A stretch of DNA of 21,100 nt from QYOJ01 sp964616825 (GCA_964616825.1 CAZTSX010000031.1:1-21100); one strand, 5' to 3'. Counted from the stretch's first letter, positions 8,242 to 18,101 are shown. Made by a program: numbers and translations. Notes: a model not told the origin generated them from the letters alone.

Positions 8242-8931
8242 TTATGTTAATTTCCCGACATCTTTCCAATAAGAATCGTAATCCAGGTACCCGTGAATTG
8301 ATTGGTTTCTTGCCAGTCGGAGATAGAGTTCGATTAACGAAAACTTTCCCCTCTCAATGATCAGCGAGAAAATCTCCGGGCTGAGGATCTGTATCCCGCT
8401 GAATGCCCCCGGGAATAACTCATTTCCCTCCCGGCAGATTATTCTCTCGCCGGTTTTCCGGTTTTCCCAGCCAGAAAGCTGCATTGTGTCATCAAACAAC
8501 AGATAACGGGAGGAAGGTCTGTCACGAACAACCAGGGTTCCTAGCCCTGCTCTCTCTTCATATGATTTCAATAGCTTTTCAACATTCAGGTTTGACAAAA
8601 CATCGACATTTCTGACCAGGAAAGGCTCTCCATCCTGAAAAAACCAGGAGGCTTTCTGAAGTCCGCCACCAGTTTCAAGCAACTCGTCTGACTCGTCGGA
8701 GATAGCGATCTCTATATGAAAATTGTGGTGCTTCTTTAAGAAACGAATGATCTGCTCCGGAAAGTGATGCACATTGATGATCACATCATGTATTCCATAT
8801 TGTTTCAGATGCTCCAGTGCATGCTGTAGCAATGGCTTTCCATCAACTACCACCAATGCTTTCGGGATGGAGCTTGTAATGGGGCGAAGTCGGGTACCAA
8901 GGCCTGCTGCGAGGATAAGGGCTTTCATCAT
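8242..8931 (-). CDS. Sugar-1-phosphate nucleotidyltransferase (MurU-like)
   Basis: A 229-residue protein with the N-terminal nucleotidyltransferase signature LILAAGLGTRLRP (residues 5-17), PKAL at 23-26, and a metal-binding aspartate in the segment VRNVDVLSN. The length suits the short uridylyl/guanylyltransferases with no C-terminal acyltransferase domain. It follows the kinase-RapZ gene by only 3 bp. A kinase of the aminoglycoside-phosphotransferase fold next to such an enzyme is the arrangement of AmgK-MurU, which turns MurNAc into UDP-MurNAc during peptidoglycan recycling. MurNAc-1-phosphate uridylyltransferase is therefore the best inference. Mannose-1-phosphate guanylyltransferase or another sugar nucleotide enzyme cannot be excluded from sequence alone. 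Two adjacent ATG codons are present; the first is used here. Confidence 0.85.
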   Translation of the reverse strand: MMKALILAAGLGTRLRPITSSIPKALVVVDGKPLLQHALEHLKQYGIHDVIINVHHFPEQIIRFLKKHHNFHIEIAISDESDELLETGGGLQKASWFFQDGEPFLVRNVDVLSNLNVEKLLKSYEERAGLGTLVVRDRPSSRYLLFDDTMQLSGWENRKTGERIICREGNELFPGAFSGIQILSPEIFSLIIERGKFSLIELYLRLARNQSIHGYLDYDSYWKDVGKLT

Positions 8932-8934
8932 GCT

Positions 8935-10374
8935 CTATGTTGAAGGAAGATTTGTATGGTTCAATACAATATTCACGTTTTTTCTCCCTTTCAGGTATAA
9001 CGCCAGCTTTTCAGCAAAATAGACTGAACGGTGCTGACCTCCGGTACAACCAAAATTTACAAAGAGGTGTTTAAAATCACGGCTCAGGTAGTTAAGTATG
9101 CTCTGATCAATAATAAGCCATACATGCTTCATGAACTCTGCAACTGCTTCTTCCCGCTGGAAAAAATCTTTCACCTGTTGATCTTTACCTGTTAGTTTAA
9201 GATAATCGTCATACCGGCCGGGATTGGGAAGCGCCCTGCAATCAAACACAAATCCGCCACCGTTCTCCGTGCTATCTTCAGGAATACCATTTTTATAGGA
9301 GAAGCTGTTGATGGTAACTGTGAGCCCTTGCGATACTGTTTCAGGATGCTGAAATGATGGATTCCCAATGATTTGATCCAGCACCTTCATCAGCGTAGGG
9401 AGCCGTGGATTCGATTCCGACTTCATCCACAGATCATACAAGTTGCGCAGATTTGTTACCGCAAAAGGAATGCTCTGCAGGAAGTGTCTTTTCTTTTCGT
9501 AGTAACCCCGAAAGCCATATGCTCCCATTGCCTGAAGGATCCGTATCAGGATAAATCCAGGAAAAAATGTCAGAAATTCTTTCCTCTTTCCGGGAAGGCA
9601 GGATTCCAGGGCATCCAGGTAAAACTCCAGCAGCTGACCTCTGGTTTCCTGTGGAATGTCGGCTTTTGCATCATAGAGCAATGAAGCTACGTCGTATTGA
9701 AGTGCACCTTTTCTACCTCCCTGATAATCAATGAAATAAGGATCATCATTTACCAGCATGATATTCCTCGACTGTAAATCCCTGTACATGAAGAAACCGG
9801 AGGGAGCTTCTAAAAGGAATCGGGTGAATGTTTCAAAATCGTCTTCGAGAGCCTGCTCATCATACGGGACCGTTGCCAGCTTCAGGAAATAATATTTGAA
9901 ATAGTTGAGGTCCCACATCATCGATTGCCTGTCAAAGGCTTGACGCGGATAGCATTTGCTGTAATCGATTTTTGCTCCTGCTTCAATCTGGAATTTCGGA
10001 AGTATCTGCAGCACCTTCTGATATAAACCGGCAAGTTCATCAGGAAAATCAATCCGTTCTTGCCTCACTCCTGTCAGGTATCTGAAGAGGGTCATATCGC
10101 CCAGATCCGAGATGAGGTAACAATGATCCTCCAGTTCTTCAGCCAGTATCTCCGGAACAGGAAGACCGGCTTCAAGAAACGTGTGGGTAAATGAGATAAA
10201 TGCTTCGTTCTCACTCCGGTCTTCATTAACGACACCGATCGCTGTCGTCTCCCGGCCGTTCAGACGATAATATTGTCTGTCTGATCCTGAATTGGGAAGT
10301 GGATTAAAGGAAATCGTGTCATCCCCGAACCTCTGCTTAAACAGTGTTTCAAGATGTTGCTCTTCTTTTTTCAT
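8935..10374 (-). CDS. Amino-sugar kinase (AmgK-like) fused to RapZ C-terminal domain
   Basis: A 479-residue two-domain protein. Residues about 1-335 have the aminoglycoside-phosphotransferase fold used by AmgK and related sugar kinases: catalytic loop YRDLQSRN (D199, N204; the usual His is Tyr) and metal-binding IDYQGG (D216). Residues about 350-475 match the C-terminal domain of RapZ: NSFSYKNGIP, FDCRALPNP, TGKDQQV, and GCTGGQHRSV (442-451). In Escherichia coli this RapZ region binds GlmZ/GlmY RNA and senses glucosamine-6-phosphate. The RapZ N-terminal P-loop domain is absent and the kinase takes its place. The protein may phosphorylate a cell-wall sugar while sensing an amino-sugar ligand or RNA; this is inference. 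The gene lies 26 bp after addA and 3 bp before the nucleotidyltransferase. Despite the fold it is not an antibiotic-resistance gene. Confidence 0.88.
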   Translation of the reverse strand: MKKEEQHLETLFKQRFGDDTISFNPLPNSGSDRQYYRLNGRETTAIGVVNEDRSENEAFISFTHTFLEAGLPVPEILAEELEDHCYLISDLGDMTLFRYLTGVRQERIDFPDELAGLYQKVLQILPKFQIEAGAKIDYSKCYPRQAFDRQSMMWDLNYFKYYFLKLATVPYDEQALEDDFETFTRFLLEAPSGFFMYRDLQSRNIMLVNDDPYFIDYQGGRKGALQYDVASLLYDAKADIPQETRGQLLEFYLDALESCLPGKRKEFLTFFPGFILIRILQAMGAYGFRGYYEKKRHFLQSIPFAVTNLRNLYDLWMKSESNPRLPTLMKVLDQIIGNPSFQHPETVSQGLTVTINSFSYKNGIPEDSTENGGGFVFDCRALPNPGRYDDYLKLTGKDQQVKDFFQREEAVAEFMKHVWLIIDQSILNYLSRDFKHLFVNFGCTGGQHRSVYFAEKLALYLKGRKNVNIVLNHTNLPST

Positions 10375-10400
10375 TTTTCCTGTCTGTGTTCTACCTTTCG

Positions 10401-13400
10401 TTAACTCTCTTCGACTTCGATTTCGGGCGACAAATAGACCAGGAATTTACGAACCCGCTGATAGCCCAAATCATGGAGCAGGTCACCATATCGCTTGAGT
10501 TGTTTTCTGTAAGAATCATGTTTTTTTCCGGTCTTGTATTCGATCACAGCCACCTCTTCGCCATCAACCACAACCCGGTCGGGGCGTGAAGTTTGGCCAT
10601 TGACCTCCAGGATCTCCGGCTCGGTGCGAACCTTTGCCGTACCTGAAAAATAGCGTTCAAGAGATGGGTGTGTCACCACTTTCGTTCCCATCTCCCGAAT
10701 CAACTCTTTTTCGTTCGCCTGGATAATTCCGGACAGCACCGCTTGTTCTATCGCTTCATCGAGATCTGAAGCATGATGAACAGAAGCCAGGATCGTATGA
10801 ATCCTGTTTCCGAATTCGATTTTTCCGGAGGGGTTATCCATATCCCACATCTCCGGCGCCCGGGGCCTGATCCTGATCTTTTTCCGCCAATCGCCGGAGA
10901 GAATCGTATTCAGGCGACGGGTCTCATCTCTGGATGGTTGATCCCTGAATCGCCTCCCGGGAACAGTTCCAAATTCATAGATGAGCTGATCTTCCTGATA
11001 TACTCCTGATGAATTTAAAAAACCGGCAAAAAATGCTGGAAGTGATTTTATCTCATCCATATTCCCGGGCGGAGGAGAAGTCAGGATGTAGAGCCGCTCC
11101 TGGGGCCGGGTCATCACTACATATAATAATGTAACCATGTCAAGCATCGATTTGTGAAGTTCCTCCCTGTATTGCTCCCCAAAAGCGGTTTGCGTGACGA
11201 TTTTCTCCGCTTTGAGAAATGCAGTTTTTAGTTTCAGGTAATTATCAGATGAAAGATCTACCCAGAGATAATCTTTAGTAACCCGCCGGGATTCGTCGGC
11301 AAAGGGGAAAATGACTACCGGGAACTCCAACCCTTTTGCCTTATGGATGGTCATAACCCTGACCGCATTGACACCTTCCGGGACGACAATGGAGAGCCTC
11401 TCCTTTTGTTGATCCCACCAGTCGGGAAAATCGGATGCACTATGCTGATCTTTATCTACAAAATTCAGTACGGCATCCAGGAAAAACTGGATGTACGGAT
11501 CGGCTTTCCGGTTTAGTCGAAATCGCCGGATAATTTGTTCCGTCAGATCATAGGCCGGCAATGCCAGCATTTCATCCCGGTCCACTTCCAATCCATTCCT
11601 CGCTAAAACCTGATTCAGGTATTCGCCAGGATGAACAGATCCGGCAATATTTTCCAGCATAGAATGAAGATTATCCTGCTCTTCAGGCAGTAAACCGGAA
11701 TGGAAAAGATAACTTGCCAGTGAGGCCTGGATAATCGTATTGGCGGGTTCAAACAAGTATCGGATAAACTCAGCGATGAAATTAACATCCGGAGAGAAAT
11801 TCAGCAACAACGACTCCGAAGAAACGATGTTGATGCCACGCAGGATCAGTTCCCTGGAGATACGACCTGCCTGTTTCCGGGTTCGGCACAGGATAGCCAT
11901 ATCCGACAGGAGGTAGCCATCATCGATCACCTGCTTGATGGTCTCTTCTATCCGGTTGATCGTTGCTTCTTCATACGTCAGATCCGGATCATCTTTTGGC
12001 ACCATTTCCAGGTGTATCAATCCTCCTGGTTTGCCTGGATCAGGCTGCTGCTCCACATCATTGAAGAGGCCTTGCAACGATGGATCCAGGTGATCTGATA
12101 GCCAGCAGAAGAACCTGTTGTTAAACTTCACAATCTCCATTGATGAACGGAAATTGCAGGTCAGTTTTTGCTCTGAAAAACGGCTCGTAAGAACCTGTTC
12201 CCGTTGTCGCAGAATGTTGTTTGAACTACTTCCCGGAATCTCCGGCAGTGAGGCAAACTGCTCTACATCTCCGTTTCGCCAGCGATAGATTGCCTGTTTG
12301 CCATCACCTACCACCAGGTTAAAATTCCCTCCTGCCAGCGCATTTTCCACCAACGGAATGAAATTCTGCCATTGCAACTGTGAGGTATCCTGAAACTCAT
12401 CAATGAGGATGTGATGATACCGTTCTCCCAGCCGTTCGTAAATAAATGGTACCGGTTCTCCCATCACGATCCGGGCAATGCGGGTATTGAATTCGGAAAT
12501 ATGAACCAGGTTGTTCTGACGTTTGAATCCGGACAAAACCTGCTCAATTTCATTCAACACTGCCAGCGGGTAGATGGTTTTAGCCAGCAACTTATATAAG
12601 GTATACTGTTCCTGCTGTTTCTCCTTCAGCAGAATGATCTCCTGGTAAAAATCCAGTAATTGCGATTTGATTGAAAGAATGGCAGATATATATTCCTCTG
12701 AAGCGGTCGGACTATGCCATTTATCCTCTTCAATGGTAGTGATTACAAAGCTGGATGGTTCCAGCTTATCAAACCTTGCTTCGGCCAGGTAGGTGAAATA
12801 TTTTGGGATCCCGCCGGCGCCACGGTAAAATGCATTCTGAGGAATGTCATTTTCAGCAATCAGTTCCAAACCAGCACTTCCCAGATCACCCATCCGGTTC
12901 TCGAACTCCCTGATATATGAATAGAGACGCCGTGATATATGGCTGAAATCCTCCAGAGAAATATTCCTGAGTTTCCGGATCTCTACCTGTCCCTCTTCGT
13001 CGAGGAGGATCTTTGCAAAAGAGATCAGCAACCAGTCTATGTTCCAGCTTCTCTCCTCCTCCATCCTGGTATCAAGAAACCGAACCAGCAGTTTTGTCAG
13101 GTCCTTGTCGGAACCTGCTCTCTCCAGCAGCAGGTCAACTGCAGTGGTGAGAAGCTCATCTTCATCTAATTCCACCGTAAATGATACCGGTAATCCGAAA
13201 TCATGGGCAAAAGCTCTGATAATACGGTGGGAGAAGCTATCGATGGTGCCAATTGAGAACTCAGAGTAATGGTGGAGGATCAGAGATAGTGCCTCCCTTG
13301 CTTTATCTGAGAGTTCCGCTTCACTCATCTCTGTCTCACTCAGAAGTTGCTCCATCAGGTGATACGAAGAGGTTCCGCTCAGAAGATCTTCCTTCCGGGC

Positions 13401-13580
13401 CAGATCGTGTAAGGATTTCATCACCCGCTCCTTCATCTCATTTGCGGCTTTGTTAGTGAAGGTAATAGCCAGGATATGCCGGAAGTTGTTTGGATTACGC
13501 AGGATGATCTTCAGGTATTCCTTCACAAGCGAGAAGGTTTTTCCCGAGCCGGCAGAACTCCTGTAGACGGTGAAACTCAT
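10401..13580 (-). CDS. addA: AddA/RecB-like UvrD-family helicase with C-terminal nuclease
   Basis: A 1059-residue superfamily 1A helicase-nuclease. Motifs in order: Walker A SSAGSGKTFSL (8-18); FTNKAANEMKERV; Walker B LIDEFQDTSQLQWQNF near 391; VVGDGKQAIYRWRNGD; LTCNFRSS; VMTIHKAKGLEFP near 740-753; LLYVVMTRPQERLYIL. The C-terminal PD-(D/E)XK domain has GNRIHTIL, then RPDRVVVDG and VIEYKTG near 1010-1016. Both motor and nuclease are therefore intact. With the addB-like gene four positions downstream it should form the AddAB end-resection machine acting on double-strand breaks. The two subunit genes, usually adjacent, are separated here by the two sugar-salvage genes. Start: the ATG gives MSFTVYRSSAGSGKT, the normal N-terminus. 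A promoter candidate lies at the end of tamB. Confidence 0.92.
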   Translation of the reverse strand: MSFTVYRSSAGSGKTFSLVKEYLKIILRNPNNFRHILAITFTNKAANEMKERVMKSLHDLARKEDLLSGTSSYHLMEQLLSETEMSEAELSDKAREALSLILHHYSEFSIGTIDSFSHRIIRAFAHDFGLPVSFTVELDEDELLTTAVDLLLERAGSDKDLTKLLVRFLDTRMEEERSWNIDWLLISFAKILLDEEGQVEIRKLRNISLEDFSHISRRLYSYIREFENRMGDLGSAGLELIAENDIPQNAFYRGAGGIPKYFTYLAEARFDKLEPSSFVITTIEEDKWHSPTASEEYISAILSIKSQLLDFYQEIILLKEKQQEQYTLYKLLAKTIYPLAVLNEIEQVLSGFKRQNNLVHISEFNTRIARIVMGEPVPFIYERLGERYHHILIDEFQDTSQLQWQNFIPLVENALAGGNFNLVVGDGKQAIYRWRNGDVEQFASLPEIPGSSSNNILRQREQVLTSRFSEQKLTCNFRSSMEIVKFNNRFFCWLSDHLDPSLQGLFNDVEQQPDPGKPGGLIHLEMVPKDDPDLTYEEATINRIEETIKQVIDDGYLLSDMAILCRTRKQAGRISRELILRGINIVSSESLLLNFSPDVNFIAEFIRYLFEPANTIIQASLASYLFHSGLLPEEQDNLHSMLENIAGSVHPGEYLNQVLARNGLEVDRDEMLALPAYDLTEQIIRRFRLNRKADPYIQFFLDAVLNFVDKDQHSASDFPDWWDQQKERLSIVVPEGVNAVRVMTIHKAKGLEFPVVIFPFADESRRVTKDYLWVDLSSDNYLKLKTAFLKAEKIVTQTAFGEQYREELHKSMLDMVTLLYVVMTRPQERLYILTSPPPGNMDEIKSLPAFFAGFLNSSGVYQEDQLIYEFGTVPGRRFRDQPSRDETRRLNTILSGDWRKKIRIRPRAPEMWDMDNPSGKIEFGNRIHTILASVHHASDLDEAIEQAVLSGIIQANEKELIREMGTKVVTHPSLERYFSGTAKVRTEPEILEVNGQTSRPDRVVVDGEEVAVIEYKTGKKHDSYRKQLKRYGDLLHDLGYQRVRKFLVYLSPEIEVEES

Positions 13581-13584
13581 TTTA

Positions 13585-13618
13585 ATTTACGATTGATTCA
13601 ATTTTCGATTTACGAATT
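13585..13618. repeat. Short ATTTACGA-word repeat in the tamB-addA gap
   Basis: The 79-bp gap between tamB and addA contains ATTTACGATT and, after GATTCAATTTTC, GATTTACGAATT. These are imperfect copies of one word, resembling the AAATCGTA words inside tsaD. It lies in the probable leader of the addA transcript and shows no hairpin typical of a terminator. Confidence 0.4.
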
Positions 13619-13650
13619 AGTTTAATTACTACACCAATTTCACCTCTTCA

Positions 13651-13658
13651 CAAAAGTA
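13651..13658 (-). promoter_or_regulatory. Candidate -7 box for the addA operon
   Basis: The minus strand reads TACTTTTG, a perfect TAnnTTTG box, immediately after the tamB stop and about 70 bases before the addA ATG. No clear -33 TTTG is seen. It would let addA and the genes after it be transcribed independently of tamB. Confidence 0.4.
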
Positions 13659-13659
13659 T

Positions 13660-16600
13660 TCATTTGCCTTTCTTGTTTTTCGATCTTCTGAGAAGTTCGC
13701 CCCAGGTAAAAAAATCACGTTGGAAAGAGATTCCAACGCCCTGTGTATAAGGAGCATAATTGTATAACACATCGATTGTGTTTGTACGGTTGAATGCCCT
13801 GACTCTCCATCGTCGGTTCCTCGTTAAAATGTATTCTATATTGATATCTCCAACAATCGTGCTGGCGTTGGAGTAGGATGTATTGGTATATGAGGACATG
13901 CCAAATGTACCGTCAATCAGCAACCGGTCGTCAAACAGCTGGGTTGAAACAGACATATCCAGATCCTGGGTGGAGGTGGCGGATCCGGGTTTGTAGTTTA
14001 CGCCAATGTTAACATTCTGGGACATACCTGATAACCAACTGCTTATCTGATTTGTCACAATCGCAAGGGATGTTTCACCCATATCTATCCGCATATTCTC
14101 ACCTCTTGTTACAGGTTTAAACTGGTTCATGACCAAAATGTAAAGCACCTGCTGGGTCATCTCAGCCTGATCGTTGGTATCGATTGCATTGTAAACAATA
14201 TTGATCGCTTGCTGTTGCGCATTTGGCATCTCCAATCCAAACGACATGATTGGATTCATCAGCTTCCCGTTCAGCCTGATAATGCAATCCACAGGTGTTC
14301 TGCCGGAAACCTGATCAGCTTCAGATGTCAGTCCTGTCAGTGGCACTTTCGTTTTGTAGATTGCTGATAGTGAAATATTTGCATCTGCCGGATCTCCATT
14401 CCAGGAGATGGAACTCCCCTCTCTGATAGTGAAAGGAAGCCGGATCAGGTTCTGCATTTGAAAGAGGAATGATCCTCGGGTGATCGAATATCTTCCATGG
14501 AGGCTGAAAGGAGTGGTTGGCGTCATGCCAAAGGCGAGGTGACCGGTTCCCATGGCAGTGATGTTGCCCAGTTGATCGGGAAAAAACACTTGTACTTCAG
14601 CATTTGGTCTTACATCCAGTTTTACATCCAGTGTCAGACCTGTGACATTATCGGGCTTCAACACACGTTGCCTGGTTTCAATTGTATCATATGGTTGCTC
14701 AAATATGATATAATCCACTTGTCCCACGTCCTGTGTGAGGTTAATCGGGATGACTACTTTGGTATTTGTCCCGGTGCTGGCACGCACAACAACCTGAATA
14801 TGTTCCAGTGGCCCCATGATCTCGACTGTCCCGGAAGCCCTTGCTTTTCCATAAAAAACACTGTTTTGTGCTTTGGTGTTATGAAAGGCGCTAAAGTCAT
14901 CCATGCTAATATTCAAATTCAGGAACAGATCCTTGAAGTAGTTATGTGAAATAAATCCATTCAGGTGAGCTTTATCTCCCAGGGAATCGTAGAGAGTGAT
15001 GTTGTTGAATGCGAGCTTATCCGGATCTATCCTGATCACATCAGAGAATGAGTATGGGACATTCAGGTAACTGAAATTGAACTCGGTCCGCTGCATCTTC
15101 AACTCCCCTTTCAATGATGGATGAGAAGGGCTGCCAGTGATTTTCACATCTCCGGAAGCCAATCCGGTTAATTTTGACATAAATCCGGAGACAAATGGTT
15201 CCAGCATCTTCAGGTTCAGGTTTTTCAACTTCAGATCAAAATCCAGGCGCGGATCAGGATCGGCAAGGAAATAGCTCCCTTCCAGTGAGAATGGAACACT
15301 TTGACCGATATTGCCTGTATAGATGATCTTAGAGAGGATATCAAACCGGTTCTCAAGCCTGTTATAGTGGACATTGAATACGGCATCTCCCAGAAGCTGG
15401 TTATTGAATCGAAAGGCATCTAGTTTCAAATCAGAGATCAGTGAAAATTCATGGTACACATCCGACAATTTCAGTTCACCGGTCAGGATGCCATCAATAT
15501 TGAGATTCGGATTGGAAAAGAAATAATCGAATTCAGACAAATCTACCTTGTTAAACTGCAGATCAAGCGTGTCGATCTGGTTCTTTGTAAGTTTTCCGTT
15601 TATAGAAATAAATTGCTCATCACTTGTAAAAACCAGGTCATTGATCTCTATGTAAGCGGTATCCAGGATGACGAAATTATTTTCCGAGATATGCCATTTC
15701 TCCCCGGCGATCAGGAAGTCCATTTCGTCGACCTTAATCTTGACACTCCCATCTTCACGTGATGTAAGAAATCCTTTCAGAAAGCTGTAGTTTTTCTTCA
15801 TCTTCGAACTCAGATCGAAAAGAATGCTGTCGTGGCGCATGTCTGCAGCCAGTAACAGTGTATCAATTTGCACGTATACAGAGTCTGAAGGCGCAGTCTT
15901 GTCCATGATGAGTTTGGCACACCCCGTATTGACAGAGAGGTTATCGGTTCTTGTTTCCGCTTCAATAAACCACTCTTCAAGATCGATCCCTGAGACATTC
16001 ACCACCGGCGAATGTCCGGTCATAGATAATATTTTTTTCTCCTCGTTATAAGTCCCTTTCAGGAATGTCTCAGGGGCGATTTTCAGGAATGGAAGGAAGA
16101 TGGCTGTAATATCATCTGTCTTTTTGAACTGGATCCAATAGTTCAGCTCCTGTCCGGAAATATGGTATTGAGTCGTATCATCGCTCATTTCCAAACTAGC
16201 CATGTAGTTATTGATGAAGGCAGTGAGAGATGGAATCAGTGAAGTAAAAGCAAATTCGCCGGTAAAATCGGCATCAAAGGCATCCGATTTGATGAAATAG
16301 GACTTCTGGCCGATAGAATCCAGCTCGGTTGTCACCAGTAGCGAATCGATCATGGCGGTATGATGGCCTTCCCGATAAGAGATATTCTGCAGGTTGAGGC
16401 TTCCGGCTCCGTTATCGACATTACTGCCGCTAAAATCTGCATTGATGTTGACAGATAACTCTTCGACCGGGTCGCGCTTAAGCAAGCCCAGATTAAACAA
16501 CTGTGCGTGATCAATACTTGACGTGAACTTAAACACAGGAATTGAATCAAAGAAGTCAGCCATTCCATGAAATTCAAGGTTTAGGTTGGGATCATTTACG

Positions 16601-18042
16601 TTGAGATCTCCGAAGAATTTTTCCCGGATCAGAGAACCATTGATATCAAAGTTTTTATACGTATAGTGATTCAACCTGGCCGAGTCGACATGCACCTGCA
16701 TCAACAAATCGGCATTATCCAGACTGAGTCCCTCACCATCCAGGTTAGCCCGTAAGGTTACTCTGCCAAATGTTTTCTGATTGCCGGTCAGGGTTCCAAT
16801 GTCAAGGGATTGAAGATCCAGTTCCCCTTTGTAGGCAAAGATGGATGATGTAGTCTTTTGCCGGAGAGAGAGGTTTGTTTTAGCCGATCCCAGATCTGTG
16901 GAGATGGTCGCATTAGAAACAAAATCGTTGTAAAAACCGGTTAGTTCACCATCCAACTGTATCACTCCGAGAGTCTTGATAATATCTGGTAACACCAGAG
17001 TTTTCCCCTCTCCGGGAAGTTTAAAATTATCCAGATCCTCTGCGGTTGTTGTTAGTGTTTTAATATTCATGTCGAGCCAGGTAGCTGTCACGAGCGGCAA
17101 ACCGATCGCCAGGATATTCCCGTTGAAGATGGTGCTTTTCCCAAAAGCTACACGAAAGTTTTTCGCCCTGAACTTGCTGACCGTTCCGTCTACATCCCCG
17201 TCAAACCTGAATTTATTTTTCATTTCCCTGATCTCAGGGGCAAAGAAGCCTACATCTGCCAGATCGAACTCTGAAGGATCAATTTCAGCACGGATAGTAA
17301 TCCTTTTCAGGAAATCATTAAATGCATTATACCCGGGATAAAGAAAGGCGAAATCAAGTGTGAGATCAGAGTTATCCGTCTTTATTCTCAGGTCATCGAC
17401 TTTAATGAAGCGGGAACTCACTTGACAATCTCCATGAAAAGAATTGAGGTTCAGCCCACATCTTTCATTTGCAGAGAGACTTTCAATCAGTGCATTGATC
17501 GTATCTCCTTGGATAAGAACATGGGAGATATCGAGATTGATATCCCTGACATCTATATTGGCATAATCCATCCCATGTGGAACTGGTGGTTTTGTAAAAT
17601 CCTGAAAATGAAAGCGAACATTTTTCAGGTTTACGTAATTGCATGAGATCACCAGGGGCTCTTCAGTGGTTGTATCAGGTTTGGCTGGAGGCGTATCTTT
17701 CGAACTGAAGTGGTTAATGATCGATACCAGGTTCAACGTCGAGTCGCCCGGGTGTTTGAGCAGTTGAAATTCACTCTGCTCGATGAATATTTTATGCAAG
17801 GTGATGTTTCTTCCGGAGAGACTGAACCAGATCGGCTTAACACCCAGATTTGCAGCCGCAAACAGGGTGGAATCATGGGTATCTTTTACCAGGATATCTT
17901 CAATCACAATTCCATTCCGTAAAGAGAGATGGAATCCTCCGATCCGGAAGGTAGTCCCCAGCTCTTTGGAGAGGTAATCTGCAGCCATCCTCGCACCGAA
18001 TGTCTGAACCCATGAATCACTCAACACCAGGTAAAGTGTCAT
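13660..18042 (-). CDS. tamB: TamB-like translocation/assembly module protein (DUF490 C-terminus)
   Basis: A protein of 1460 residues from the first in-frame ATG. It consists mostly of alternating amphipathic beta segments with repeated AsmA/TamB-like themes (LTLDFAFLYPGYN, ISINGKLTKNQIDTLDLQF, LKGELKMQRTEFNFSYL). It ends in a DUF490-type region (IVYNAIDTNDQAEMTQQVLYILVMNQF, then MSVSTQLFDDRLLIDGTFG and a beta-strand finish with RDFFTWGELLRR). TamB proteins are inner-membrane-anchored periplasmic bridges implicated in lipid transport and outer-membrane protein assembly. The start is a problem. The frame stays open upstream to about 18124 and encodes KTAGKIGLYILTILIALI, which joined to MTLYLVL makes a complete membrane anchor, yet no ATG, GTG or TTG lies there. 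The likely real start is the ATA at 18099-18097, giving 1479 residues. It is divergent from tsaD. Confidence 0.88.
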   Translation of the reverse strand: MTLYLVLSDSWVQTFGARMAADYLSKELGTTFRIGGFHLSLRNGIVIEDILVKDTHDSTLFAAANLGVKPIWFSLSGRNITLHKIFIEQSEFQLLKHPGDSTLNLVSIINHFSSKDTPPAKPDTTTEEPLVISCNYVNLKNVRFHFQDFTKPPVPHGMDYANIDVRDINLDISHVLIQGDTINALIESLSANERCGLNLNSFHGDCQVSSRFIKVDDLRIKTDNSDLTLDFAFLYPGYNAFNDFLKRITIRAEIDPSEFDLADVGFFAPEIREMKNKFRFDGDVDGTVSKFRAKNFRVAFGKSTIFNGNILAIGLPLVTATWLDMNIKTLTTTAEDLDNFKLPGEGKTLVLPDIIKTLGVIQLDGELTGFYNDFVSNATISTDLGSAKTNLSLRQKTTSSIFAYKGELDLQSLDIGTLTGNQKTFGRVTLRANLDGEGLSLDNADLLMQVHVDSARLNHYTYKNFDINGSLIREKFFGDLNVNDPNLNLEFHGMADFFDSIPVFKFTSSIDHAQLFNLGLLKRDPVEELSVNINADFSGSNVDNGAGSLNLQNISYREGHHTAMIDSLLVTTELDSIGQKSYFIKSDAFDADFTGEFAFTSLIPSLTAFINNYMASLEMSDDTTQYHISGQELNYWIQFKKTDDITAIFLPFLKIAPETFLKGTYNEEKKILSMTGHSPVVNVSGIDLEEWFIEAETRTDNLSVNTGCAKLIMDKTAPSDSVYVQIDTLLLAADMRHDSILFDLSSKMKKNYSFLKGFLTSREDGSVKIKVDEMDFLIAGEKWHISENNFVILDTAYIEINDLVFTSDEQFISINGKLTKNQIDTLDLQFNKVDLSEFDYFFSNPNLNIDGILTGELKLSDVYHEFSLISDLKLDAFRFNNQLLGDAVFNVHYNRLENRFDILSKIIYTGNIGQSVPFSLEGSYFLADPDPRLDFDLKLKNLNLKMLEPFVSGFMSKLTGLASGDVKITGSPSHPSLKGELKMQRTEFNFSYLNVPYSFSDVIRIDPDKLAFNNITLYDSLGDKAHLNGFISHNYFKDLFLNLNISMDDFSAFHNTKAQNSVFYGKARASGTVEIMGPLEHIQVVVRASTGTNTKVVIPINLTQDVGQVDYIIFEQPYDTIETRQRVLKPDNVTGLTLDVKLDVRPNAEVQVFFPDQLGNITAMGTGHLAFGMTPTTPFSLHGRYSITRGSFLFQMQNLIRLPFTIREGSSISWNGDPADANISLSAIYKTKVPLTGLTSEADQVSGRTPVDCIIRLNGKLMNPIMSFGLEMPNAQQQAINIVYNAIDTNDQAEMTQQVLYILVMNQFKPVTRGENMRIDMGETSLAIVTNQISSWLSGMSQNVNIGVNYKPGSATSTQDLDMSVSTQLFDDRLLIDGTFGMSSYTNTSYSNASTIVGDINIEYILTRNRRWRVRAFNRTNTIDVLYNYAPYTQGVGISFQRDFFTWGELLRRSKNKKGK

Positions 18043-18101
18043 GATCAGGGCGATCAGGATTGTCAGAATATAGAGCCCTATTTTTCCTGCTGTTTTTATG
18101 C

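Noticed and set aside
8935..10374. Aminoglycoside resistance phosphotransferase
   Set aside because: Only the fold is shared. The RapZ fusion and the adjacent nucleotidyltransferase point to amino-sugar metabolism.
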